From positions 1 through 26,155 of the forward strand of contig CAMWQS010000006.1 of the NCBI GenBank assembly GCA_947176485.1: a DNA stretch of 26,155 nucleotides, written 5' to 3'. This DNA comes from an uncultured Clostridia bacterium (lineage in GTDB: Bacteria > Bacillota > Clostridia > Christensenellales > Borkfalkiaceae). The number at the start of each line of letters is the position of its first letter. Within the stretch, counting starts at the first letter, position 1. The notes under the pieces are model-generated. The model searched no databases. It saw nothing but the letters and a program-made list of their open reading frames with translations, and was not told the DNA's origin. The position numbers and the translations under genes are program-made. Shown here piece after piece: positions 14,372 through 22,330 of the stretch.

Positions 14372-15240
14372 TGAAATTCGATATCCGTTACGCAAACCAC
14401 CCCGACGATTCCAAAAAGTACGACACTACGGAGCTTCGGGAAAAATATTTAATCGAAAAGCTTTTCGAGGCTGACGATATTCTTCTTACTTATTCGCACC
14501 AAGACAGAATTATCGCGGGCGGCGCAATGCCCGTTAAAAAGACCTTATCCCTCGGCACCTTTAAGGAGCTTGCAACAAACTACTTCCTTGAAAGGCGCGA
14601 GATGGGCGTTATCAATATCGGCGGCGCGGGCGTAATTACGCTTGACGGCAAAAAGTACGATATAGGCTTTAAAGAGGGTATCTATATCGGTATGGGCACT
14701 AAGCAGGTTGAGTTCTCGTCCAAAAGCGAAAAGCAGCCCGCTAAGTTCTACATAAATTCAAGCCCCGCGCACAAAACTTATCCCACGGTTAAAATCGTAA
14801 AACCCGTTGAGGGAGTTCCCGCACCCGAGGGCGTAAAGTACTGCGTACAGCGTCACCTCGGCACGCTTGAAGGAATTAACAAGCGCACCATCAACCAATT
14901 CATTATCGGCGACGTTTGCGAAAGCTGTCAGCTTGCAATGGGTATGACCGAGCTTGCGGAGGGCAGCGCTTGGAACACTCTTCCCAGCCACACCCACGAA
15001 AGAAGAATGGAAGTATATATGTACTTTGAGGTTCCTTCCGACCAAGCGGTTATCCACTTAATGGGCAAGCCCGACGAAACCCGCCACATCATTATGCACA
15101 ACGAGCAAGCGGTTATCTCGCCCAGCTGGTCAATCCACAGCGGCGTAGGCACGCACAACTACACATTTATTTGGGGTATGTGCGGTGAAAATCAAGCCTA
15201 TGACGATATGGATAATATAGCAACTTCGGACTTAAAGTAA
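14371..15240 (+). CDS. kduI: 5-keto-4-deoxyuronate isomerase
   Basis: The 289-residue protein is a KduI two-cupin enzyme. The zinc site is clear: H207 and H209 in LPSHTHERRME, E214 in the same stretch, and H256 in SWSIHSGVG. Other KduI landmarks include the N-terminal MKFDIRYANHPDD and GGAMP, and YFLERREMGVINIGG. It converts 5-keto-4-deoxyuronate (from unsaturated galacturonate released by pectate lyase products) to 3-deoxy-D-glycero-2,5-hexodiulosonate in the cytoplasm. The next enzyme of the standard route, KduD, is not in the window. Its start overlaps the preceding stop by one base (TAATG) with GGAG ten bases upstream. Confidence 0.95.
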   Translation: MKFDIRYANHPDDSKKYDTTELREKYLIEKLFEADDILLTYSHQDRIIAGGAMPVKKTLSLGTFKELATNYFLERREMGVINIGGAGVITLDGKKYDIGFKEGIYIGMGTKQVEFSSKSEKQPAKFYINSSPAHKTYPTVKIVKPVEGVPAPEGVKYCVQRHLGTLEGINKRTINQFIIGDVCESCQLAMGMTELAEGSAWNTLPSHTHERRMEVYMYFEVPSDQAVIHLMGKPDETRHIIMHNEQAVISPSWSIHSGVGTHNYTFIWGMCGENQAYDDMDNIATSDLK

Positions 15241-15264
15241 AAATTATAAAGGGGAAAAATAAAA

Positions 15265-16374
15265 ATGGCACATCTTTTATTTAAAGACGTAAACAAAGTT
15301 TATCCTAACGGATACCACGCCGTGCACGACTTCAATATGGAAATCAAAGACGGCGAATTTATCTGCCTGGTAGGTGATTCGGGCTGCGGCAAGTCGACGA
15401 CGCTTCGTATGATTGCGGGCCTTGAAGAAATCACCTCGGGCGAGTTCTATATCGACGGCGAGCTTGCAAACCAAATGTCGTCAAGGGAGAGGGGAATTGC
15501 GATGGTATTCCAGTCCTACGCGCTTTACCCTCATCTGACCGTGTACGAAAACTTGGGCTTCGGCTTGACGCTTGAAGGCATCGACGCCGACGTCATCGAC
15601 GAAAAGGTTAAGCAGACCGCAAAAATCCTCGGACTTACGGACTATCTTGAAAGATTTCCCCGTAACTTATCCGGCGGTCAGTGTCAGCGTGTCGCGGTCG
15701 GCCGTGCGCTTATAAGAAAGGTTAACATCTTCCTTATGGACGAACCGCTTTCCAACCTCGACGCAAAACAGCGTGTTACGATGCGTTCGGAAATCAAGCA
15801 AATTCACCGTTCGGTCGGCGCAACCACTATCTACGTAACCCACGACCAGACCGAAGCTATGACCATGTCCGACAGAATAGTAGTTATGAAGTCGGGCGGC
15901 TACGTTCAGCAGATAGGCACGCCTTACGAGCTGTATTTCCATCCCCGCAACCTTTTCGTTGCAGGGTTCATCGGCGAGCCTCCTATGAACTTTATTAAGT
16001 CCACCGTTTCGGGCGGCAAGATAAAGGCGGGCGAGTTAGAGCTTGACTTGACGCCCGTAGTTAAGGATATAAAGGCGCTTGAGGGTAAAGAGGTCGTGTT
16101 CGCGTTCAGACCAGAAGCAATCAAGGTTCAGACCCCCGCAAAGGGCAAAGAGGGCGGCTACGAGCTTGACTCCGTCGTTGACCTCACCGAGCTTTTGGGC
16201 GATATGACCAACGTCTATGCAAACGTAGGCGACGTGAACGTAATACTTAAAGTCAACCCTCACCACACGCCTGAGATGGGTGCGCACTTTAAATTCTTCG
16301 TGCCTTACTCTGCGGCGTACGTGTTCGACTGCGAAACCGAGTTGGCAGTAGAAAGCGATTTAAAGAGACACTAA
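15265..16374 (+). CDS. Sugar ABC transporter ATP-binding protein (UgpC/MsmX type)
   Basis: The 369-residue ATPase has Walker A GDSGCGKST (37-45), a signature LSGGQ at 135-139 (followed by C, where Arg is usual), Walker B IFLMDE (155-160) with the D-loop SNLDA, and the switch His in VTHDQTEAM. Residues 240-369 form the MOI/TOBE regulatory domain typical of carbohydrate importers (MalK, UgpC, MsmX). Clostridia and bacilli often use one such ATPase for several sugar importers. No permease or binding protein gene is in the window, so it must pair with membrane parts encoded elsewhere. Its place between kduI and uxaB suggests it energises oligogalacturonide or uronate uptake. AAAGGGG precedes the ATG, 24 bases after kduI. 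Confidence 0.92.
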   Translation: MAHLLFKDVNKVYPNGYHAVHDFNMEIKDGEFICLVGDSGCGKSTTLRMIAGLEEITSGEFYIDGELANQMSSRERGIAMVFQSYALYPHLTVYENLGFGLTLEGIDADVIDEKVKQTAKILGLTDYLERFPRNLSGGQCQRVAVGRALIRKVNIFLMDEPLSNLDAKQRVTMRSEIKQIHRSVGATTIYVTHDQTEAMTMSDRIVVMKSGGYVQQIGTPYELYFHPRNLFVAGFIGEPPMNFIKSTVSGGKIKAGELELDLTPVVKDIKALEGKEVVFAFRPEAIKVQTPAKGKEGGYELDSVVDLTELLGDMTNVYANVGDVNVILKVNPHHTPEMGAHFKFFVPYSAAYVFDCETELAVESDLKRH

Positions 16375-16387
16375 TTAAGGAGCTACT

Positions 16388-17854
16388 ATGGAACTGATAA
16401 GCAAAAAATTATTTGCTAAACCCGAAAGAAAGATAAAGATAATGCAGTTCGGCGAGGGCAACTTTTTAAGGGCTTTCGTTGAATGGATAATACAGGATTT
16501 GAACGACAAGAAGGCGATAGAGTCTGACGTCGTTCTCGTACAGCCCATGCCCTTCGGCAGAGTTAAAGAGCTCGGCGAGCAAGACGGGCTTTACACCTTG
16601 CGTTTAGAGGGTATCGACGGCGGCAAAAAAATCAAGAACAGCCAGGTTATCAACGTCGTCGGCGACTGCCTTAACCCTTTCACCGATTACGAAAAGTTTT
16701 TAAAGTACGGCGAAAGCGAGGATTTGGAAGTTATTATCTCCAACACCACGGAGGCGGGCATCGCGGTTGACCCCACGGATACCGACTTTTCGGTTTGCCC
16801 CAAGTCCTATCCCGGCAAGCTTTTGGCACTTCTGAAAAGGCGTTACGACAAATTCAAAGGCGCGAAGGACAAGGGCCTTTGCATTATCCCCTGCGAGCTT
16901 ATCGATAACAACGGCGACGAATTATACCGCTGCCTTACCGAGCTTGCTAAAATCAACAAGATGGATAAAAAGTTTATCGAATGGTTGCAGACGGCAAACC
17001 ATTTCACTTCGACCCTCGTTGACCGTATCGTGCCCGGCTATCCCAGAAACGAAATCGAGGATATCCAAAAGGAAACGGGCTATATCGACAACAACGTCGT
17101 AAAGGGTGAAATTTTCCATCTTTGGGTTTTGAAGAAGGAGCCTAAAATACAAGAAGTTTTCCCTGCTGACGCTACGGGCTTAAACGTAATATTTGCGGAC
17201 GATATCAAGCCTTATAAGCAGAGAAAGGTCAAGATACTTAACGGCTCGCACACGGCAATGGTGCCCGTTGCGTACCTCTGCGGCATCGACACCGTCGGCG
17301 AAGCGGTGAACGACCCCACCATAGGGCAGTTCGTGCGCGACTTCGTGTTTGACGAAGTAAACCCGACCATCGACCTTCCCGCAGACCAGATGACGGCGTT
17401 TGCAAACAGCGTTATCGAAAGATACCAAAACCCGTTCATCAGGCACGAGCTTATGTCTATCGCGCTCAACTCAACCACCAAGTTTAAAACCAGGCTTTTG
17501 CCCACGCTTTTGGACTACGTAAGAATTAAAGGCGAGCTTCCCCAACACCTCGTGTTTGCTTATTCCGCACTCGTTCTTTTCCACAAGGGCAAGAGGGGCG
17601 ACGAGGAAATCAAGCTCAACGACGACCCCGCATATCTTGCAAAGTGGAAGGAGCTTTGGGATAATTTCAAGGGCGACTACCTCACTCTTGCAAAGAACGC
17701 TTTGGGCTGGACGGACGCTTGGGGTATGGATATGAACACCATTCACCCCGAACTTACCCAAACCGTTGCAACCTATTTAAGTGCAATGGATAAGAAGGGT
17801 ATGAGAGCAGCGGTTGAATGTTTTGTCGGCGGCTGCACGGGCGAGTGCAAATAA
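16388..17854 (+). CDS. uxaB: Tagaturonate reductase (altronate oxidoreductase)
   Basis: The 488-residue protein is a polyol-specific long-chain dehydrogenase of the mannitol dehydrogenase family. An N-terminal nucleotide-binding stretch reads IKIMQFGEGNFLRAF (about 16-30), and the catalytic signature RKVKILNGSH carries K280, N285 and H288, equivalent to Lys-x4-Asn-x2-His of the family. The length fits UxaB (about 480). It reduces tagaturonate to altronate with NADH in the cytoplasm, linking UxaC to UxaA. AAGGAG lies seven bases before the ATG; the gene is 13 bases after the ATPase gene and 18 before uxaA. A fructuronate reductase (UxuB) reading is less likely since uxaA directly follows. Confidence 0.92.
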   Translation: MELISKKLFAKPERKIKIMQFGEGNFLRAFVEWIIQDLNDKKAIESDVVLVQPMPFGRVKELGEQDGLYTLRLEGIDGGKKIKNSQVINVVGDCLNPFTDYEKFLKYGESEDLEVIISNTTEAGIAVDPTDTDFSVCPKSYPGKLLALLKRRYDKFKGAKDKGLCIIPCELIDNNGDELYRCLTELAKINKMDKKFIEWLQTANHFTSTLVDRIVPGYPRNEIEDIQKETGYIDNNVVKGEIFHLWVLKKEPKIQEVFPADATGLNVIFADDIKPYKQRKVKILNGSHTAMVPVAYLCGIDTVGEAVNDPTIGQFVRDFVFDEVNPTIDLPADQMTAFANSVIERYQNPFIRHELMSIALNSTTKFKTRLLPTLLDYVRIKGELPQHLVFAYSALVLFHKGKRGDEEIKLNDDPAYLAKWKELWDNFKGDYLTLAKNALGWTDAWGMDMNTIHPELTQTVATYLSAMDKKGMRAAVECFVGGCTGECK

Positions 17855-17872
17855 TTAATAAAGGAGTTTTCT

Positions 17873-19345
17873 ATGTCAAAGAAAACTATAATAATAAACC
17901 CGCTGGATAACGTTGCGGTTGCCCTTACCGATTTAAAGAAGGGTGAGGTTCACGAGGGGGTAACCCTCGTCGAGGATATCACAAAAGGGCACAAGTTCAC
18001 CTTGCGTGATATAAAGAAGGGTGAAAATATTATTAAATACGGCAACCCTATCGCATGCGCTACCGCGGATATTTCAAAGGGTGCGCACGTTCATACCCAT
18101 AACGTGCATACCAACCTTTCGGAAAATCTGGAATACACCTACAACAAGGTTCCCACCGATATCAAGCCCGTCAAGGGGCGCAAGGTAAAGGTTTACCCCC
18201 GCGAGAGCGGCGACGTCGGCATAAGGAACGAAATTTGGGTTATTCCCATCGTCGGCTGCGTAAACGGTCAAGCCAAGCTTATCGTTGAAAAGTTCAAGGC
18301 AAAGTACGGCGTAAAGGGCTACGACGGTGTGTTCACCTACACGCACCCCTACGGCTGTTCCCAGCTCGGCGACGACCACGAAAGAACCAAACTCATTTTA
18401 CAGAAAATAGTTAAACACCCCAACGCAGGCGGCGTGCTCGTTTTAGGCTTGGGCTGTGAAAACAACCAAATGTCCGCCTTTAAAGAGGGCTTGGGCAAGG
18501 TTGACGAAAGCCGTATAAAGTTCCTCGTTTGCCAAGAGGTCGAGGACGAAATCGGTACGGGCGTCAAAATTTTAAAGGAAATTGCCGAAGTCGTCAAAAA
18601 GGACAAGAGGGAAGAAAGGGATATTTCCTGCCTTAAAGTCGGGCTTAAATGCGGCGGAAGCGACGGGCTTTCGGGCATAACCGCAAACCCCCTCGTCGGG
18701 CTTTTCTCCGACTATATCGTGGCGGCGGGCGGCACCACCGTTTTATCCGAGGTGCCCGAAATGTTCGGTGCGGAACAGCTTTTAATGAACCGCGCCAAGG
18801 ACGAGGCTACTTTCAATAAGGTCGTTAAGCTTATCAACGACTTCAAGGACTATTTCCGCCGCAACGGTCAAACCGTTTACGAAAACCCTTCCCCCGGCAA
18901 CAAGGCGGGCGGTATAACCACGCTTGAGGACAAGTCTTTGGGCTGTACCCAAAAATCGGGCGCGGGTCCCGTTGAGGACGTAGTGTTCGACGACGGCTTC
19001 GTAACGAAGAAGGGCTTGAACCTTTTGAACGGCCCCGGCAACGATATGTGCGCCGTAACCAATATTGCGGCGGCAGGTTGCCACCTCGTGCTTTTCACCA
19101 CGGGCAGAGGAACGCCCTTCGGCGGCTTCGTTCCCACGCTTAAAATCGCAACAAATAACGAGCTTGCAAAGAACAAATCGAATTGGATTGATTTTAACGC
19201 GGGCGCGGTTTTGGACAGCGACTTTGAAACCCAGCTTGAAAAATTAATCGACTTAATCGTTGAAACGGCAAACGGCAAGCTTGCCAAAAATGAATTGAAT
19301 AATACTAAGGAAATTGCTATCTTTAAGACGGGCGTAACGCTCTAA
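17873..19345 (+). CDS. uxaA: Altronate dehydratase
   Basis: The 490-residue protein has the two parts of UxaA: an N-terminal SAF-like beta-clip domain (about 1-100, with VHTHNVHTNL near its end) and a large C-terminal D-galactarate/altronate dehydratase domain starting around ESGDVGIRNEIW. Conserved landmarks are GCVNGQAKLI, YGCSQLGDDH, LGLGCENNQ, CGGSDGLSGITANPLVG and TTGRGTPFGG. It removes water from D-altronate to give 2-keto-3-deoxygluconate, probably with Fe2+ or Mn2+. Family length is about 495. AAAGGAG precedes the ATG. It is 18 bases after uxaB and 12 before uxaC; the product feeds KdgK. Confidence 0.95.
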   Translation: MSKKTIIINPLDNVAVALTDLKKGEVHEGVTLVEDITKGHKFTLRDIKKGENIIKYGNPIACATADISKGAHVHTHNVHTNLSENLEYTYNKVPTDIKPVKGRKVKVYPRESGDVGIRNEIWVIPIVGCVNGQAKLIVEKFKAKYGVKGYDGVFTYTHPYGCSQLGDDHERTKLILQKIVKHPNAGGVLVLGLGCENNQMSAFKEGLGKVDESRIKFLVCQEVEDEIGTGVKILKEIAEVVKKDKREERDISCLKVGLKCGGSDGLSGITANPLVGLFSDYIVAAGGTTVLSEVPEMFGAEQLLMNRAKDEATFNKVVKLINDFKDYFRRNGQTVYENPSPGNKAGGITTLEDKSLGCTQKSGAGPVEDVVFDDGFVTKKGLNLLNGPGNDMCAVTNIAAAGCHLVLFTTGRGTPFGGFVPTLKIATNNELAKNKSNWIDFNAGAVLDSDFETQLEKLIDLIVETANGKLAKNELNNTKEIAIFKTGVTL

Positions 19346-19357
19346 GGAGAATTTAAA

Positions 19358-20770
19358 ATGCAAAAATTTATGGATAAGGACTTTCTTCTCGATACCGAAA
19401 CGGCGAAAACGCTCTATCACGAGCACGCCGAGAAGATGCCTATTATAGACTATCACTGCCACCTTCAGCCCAAGGAAATTTACGAGGACAAGAAGTTCCG
19501 TAACTTAACCGAGGTCTGGCTGGGCGCGGGCGACAGATACGGCGACCACTACAAGTGGCGCGCACTCCGTGCAAGGGGCTATGCAGAGGACAGCATTTCT
19601 GGCCCCGACGACGACTACAAAAAATATATGCAGTTCGTCGAGAGTATGCCTTACTTCGTGGGCAACCCCTTGTATCACTGGTCGCACCTTGAAATGAGAA
19701 GGTATTTCGGCATTGACGAAATTATCAACGAAGAAAACGCAAAGGTTATTTGGGACAAAGCCAACAAGGTTTTGGAAAAGCTGACTGCGCGTGAAATGAT
19801 GTACAAGTTCAACGTTAAAACCGTGTGCACCACGGACGACCCCGTCGATAGCTTAGAGTGGCATAAAAAGATGAACGTAGACGAAACCTTGAAGGTAAAA
19901 GTTCGCCCCGCGTTCCGCCCCGATAAAGCTATTAACGTGGAACTTTCTTGGTTTGCAAGCTGGGTTAATCAGCTTGCGGGCGTAGTCGGCAAGCCCATCA
20001 AATCTTTGCAAGACTTGTGCGACGCACTCGCCGCAAGAATTAAATTCTTCGACGAAATGGGAAGTAAGCTTTCCGACCACGCTTTGGACGTAGTTCACTA
20101 CGCACCCGCAACCTATCAGGAGGCAAACAAGATTTTCCTGAAGGGTATGAAGGGCGCAAAGATTACCGAAGAAGAACAGGACAAGTACAAGGGTTATATC
20201 CTCGTGTTCCTCGGCAAAGAGTACGCAAAGTACGGCTGGGTACAGCAGTACCACATCGGCGCACTCCGCAACAACTCCAAGTCTATGCTTGAAAAAATCG
20301 GACCCGACACGGGCTACGACGCTATCGAGGACGCGGTGTATATGGAAAAGCTCTCCGCGCTTATGGGTGAGCTGGACAAAGACGGCAATATGCCCAAGAC
20401 CATTTTGTACTGCCTTAACCCCCGCGACAACTACGCTTTGACCGTGCTTGCGGGCTGCTTCCAAAAGGAAGGCGTAAAGGGCAGGGTACAGGTCGGCACG
20501 GCTTGGTGGTTCTTAGACCAGCAGGACGGCATGCGCCAAAACCTTGAAACGCTTATGCAGGTAGGGTTGGTTGCTCAGTCCGTCGGTATGCTTACGGACA
20601 GCCGTTCCTTCCTTGCTTATCCCCGCCACGAGTATTACAGAAGAATACTCTGCCAGATGCTCGGCCGCTTAGTCGAAAGCGGGCAATACCCCGCGGAGGA
20701 GCTTCCCCGCCTCGGTAAGATAGTAGAGGACGTTTGTTACAATAACGCAGCTGAGTTCTTCGGCTTTTAA
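19358..20770 (+). CDS. uxaC: Glucuronate/galacturonate isomerase
   Basis: The 470-residue protein is a uronate isomerase of the amidohydrolase superfamily. The metal-binding HxH is in DYHCHL (H33, H35), and typical UxaC stretches follow: GDHYKWRALRARGY, NPLYHWSHLEMRRYFGI, VCTTDDPVDSLEWH, and near the end MLTDSRSFLAYPRHEYYRRILC. It converts D-galacturonate to D-tagaturonate (and D-glucuronate to D-fructuronate) in the cytoplasm, the entry step of the Ashwell route. AAGGAG lies about nine bases before the ATG at 19358; the second ATG at 19370 has no better site. It is the last gene of the operon and is followed by a large nested palindrome. Confidence 0.95.
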   Translation: MQKFMDKDFLLDTETAKTLYHEHAEKMPIIDYHCHLQPKEIYEDKKFRNLTEVWLGAGDRYGDHYKWRALRARGYAEDSISGPDDDYKKYMQFVESMPYFVGNPLYHWSHLEMRRYFGIDEIINEENAKVIWDKANKVLEKLTAREMMYKFNVKTVCTTDDPVDSLEWHKKMNVDETLKVKVRPAFRPDKAINVELSWFASWVNQLAGVVGKPIKSLQDLCDALAARIKFFDEMGSKLSDHALDVVHYAPATYQEANKIFLKGMKGAKITEEEQDKYKGYILVFLGKEYAKYGWVQQYHIGALRNNSKSMLEKIGPDTGYDAIEDAVYMEKLSALMGELDKDGNMPKTILYCLNPRDNYALTVLAGCFQKEGVKGRVQVGTAWWFLDQQDGMRQNLETLMQVGLVAQSVGMLTDSRSFLAYPRHEYYRRILCQMLGRLVESGQYPAEELPRLGKIVEDVCYNNAAEFFGF

Positions 20771-20772
20771 TT

Positions 20773-20894
20773 AAAACGCATATAAGCGGCGCAATACTGT
20801 GTCAAGTGGCAACCCGCCTTAGTCGTGTACGGCAAAGTACACTCCTTGCGGTCGGTTTGCCACTTTCCTTGTCTTGCTTGCTTCTCTGCGTTTT
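20773..20894. repeat. 122-base nested palindromic element
   Basis: Four symmetrical tiers surround one centre: AAAACGCA/TGCGTTTT (20773-20780, 20887-20894), AAGTGGCAA/TTGCCACTT (20804-20812, 20857-20865), CCGC/GCGG (20814-20817, 20848-20851) and GTGTAC/GTACAC (20825-20830, 20837-20842) around a GGCAAA loop. It fills nearly the whole gap between uxaC and the zinc-ribbon gene. It could end uxaC transcription (TTTT follows the outer arm), be a folded RNA, or be a copy of a REP/MITE-type intergenic repeat. No coding frame is evident in it. Confidence 0.65.
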
Positions 20895-20922
20895 AGGCTT
20901 TTACTTTTGAGGATATATAAAA

Positions 20923-22242
20923 ATGGTTTGTAAAAAGTGCGGGGCGGACAACCCCGAAAATTTTAAGTTTTGCCAAAACTGCGGCAGCAGGCTGGACGGC
21001 AAAAAAATATGCACCTCTTGCGGTGCGGAAATTGACAGCGACGCAAAGTTCTGCGGCGTCTGCGGTAAAAGCGTAAACGGCATAAACGCGGTACCCGAAA
21101 AGACGGTTGTCGGTGAGTCCGACGCAACGCAGACTGCGCCCGCAAAAGTATACGACTGGAAGAAAATCGTAAATTACGTAGGCTTCGGCTTTGCCGGTTT
21201 TGCCGCTTTAATAGGGCTTATTTTTACTTTTTGTATAGGGGTTACCAGCAAAATATTCGTAGGTAATATGCTGTATGACAGTAAAACCTACACTTTATAT
21301 TATTATTTCTTCGATTTCTATGAGGAAATGACGTCGAAAACCATTTACGAGTGGTTGCCCGTCTGGATTAAAATGGGGTTGTCTGCCGCCGCGCTGATTT
21401 GCGGGGTCGTGTTTGCAATAATAACGATTGTAAAATGCGTTAAGCAATTTGTTTATAAAAAAGAGGGCGTAAGCTTCGTAAAGCCTGCCCTGTTGACCTA
21501 TCTTTCGTTTGCTCTGTTTGCTTCGGCTTTTCTTGCCTCTAACGCATATTCGTATAATAACGACAGTCCTTATATCAGTTCGTTTAACGCTATTAACACG
21601 AAATTCAGTTTAGCAACTTTGACGGGACTGGTTTTGGGCGGAATAGCGGTAGGCTGTTATTTCGTTTGCTGCGCGGTTGTAAGAATAGGTGAATATAAGA
21701 ACCCGAAGGTTATCGTTAATTCGTCAATAGCTTTGGCAATAGGCGTTCTTTCAATTGCCGTTGCCGCTTTGCTGGCTTCGCCCGTTTGCTCAGTCAGCCC
21801 CTCGGGAACGGCGGACGCGTATACCGACTCGTCAGGCTTTTTGGCGTTTGTAACTGCAATGCAAACTTATTACCATAACGATAACGCCGCATTAACCGCG
21901 TGCCTTGGGCTAGTGGGATTTATCGTGCAAATGCTGTTGCTGGTTTTTACAACCAAAGTTTTATACTCTTCGGCAGGGTTTGCGGCGGAAGGCAAAAATG
22001 GCAAAACCTTGGGGCTTGCCATAACCAATACGGTATTGGCTGTTATACAGTTGGTTATTGCGATAGTTTTGTTTAACGTAATAAACGACGTCTTCCCCAT
22101 CGGATACTCCGCATCTTACGGTATGCCGATAGCCGTGCTCGTTTTGTCGGTTATCGTTTTAGTGGGTACGATAGTTTTAAAAGTATTCGGTTCGGATAAA
22201 AACAAAAAACAAGATGACACCGTTGAAGAGTTGCGGTTTTAA
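20923..22242 (+). CDS. Double zinc-ribbon multi-pass membrane protein of unknown function
   Basis: The 439-residue protein begins with two short zinc ribbons: C3/C6 with C17/C20, and C30/C33 with C44/C47 (YfgJ/DZR-like CxxCG...CxxCG). A 35-residue linker leads to about eight hydrophobic segments, near residues 82-108, 146-174, 188-208, 230-256, 268-290, 322-347, 362-388 and 400-422. The C-terminus is short and charged. Such ribbon-plus-membrane proteins are common in clostridia, with no known reaction; the ribbons probably bind protein or nucleic acid near the membrane. GAGGA lies nine bases upstream of the ATG. The gene is probably not part of the uxa operon because of the palindrome between them. 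Confidence 0.82.
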   Translation: MVCKKCGADNPENFKFCQNCGSRLDGKKICTSCGAEIDSDAKFCGVCGKSVNGINAVPEKTVVGESDATQTAPAKVYDWKKIVNYVGFGFAGFAALIGLIFTFCIGVTSKIFVGNMLYDSKTYTLYYYFFDFYEEMTSKTIYEWLPVWIKMGLSAAALICGVVFAIITIVKCVKQFVYKKEGVSFVKPALLTYLSFALFASAFLASNAYSYNNDSPYISSFNAINTKFSLATLTGLVLGGIAVGCYFVCCAVVRIGEYKNPKVIVNSSIALAIGVLSIAVAALLASPVCSVSPSGTADAYTDSSGFLAFVTAMQTYYHNDNAALTACLGLVGFIVQMLLLVFTTKVLYSSAGFAAEGKNGKTLGLAITNTVLAVIQLVIAIVLFNVINDVFPIGYSASYGMPIAVLVLSVIVLVGTIVLKVFGSDKNKKQDDTVEELRF

Positions 22243-22300
22243 ACGATATTAAAAGCGGGGGCGCGGTTACCTTGTTCCCGTAATGATTATAATTAAATTA

Positions 22301-22327
22301 AAACGCACGACGTAACGTCGTGCGTTT
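22301..22327. terminator. Bidirectional intrinsic terminator between convergent genes
   Basis: A perfect 12-base stem (AAACGCACGACG with CGTCGTGCGTTT) closes a TAA loop. T-rich tracts follow on the plus strand (TTTCGTTT) and on the minus strand (TTTTAATTTAATT). It serves the zinc-ribbon gene (+) and the 604-residue gene (-), whose stop is four bases away. Confidence 0.88.
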
Positions 22328-22330
22328 CGT

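Noticed and set aside
16388..17854. Fructuronate reductase (uxuB) instead of tagaturonate reductase
   Set aside because: The direct neighbours are uxaA and uxaC, and no uxuA (mannonate dehydratase) is seen; uxaB is the simpler reading, though the folds are alike.
19853..20464. 203-residue open frame on the minus strand
   Set aside because: It is the mirror of uxaC, has no recognisable motif, and the plus-strand frame is a clear uronate isomerase.
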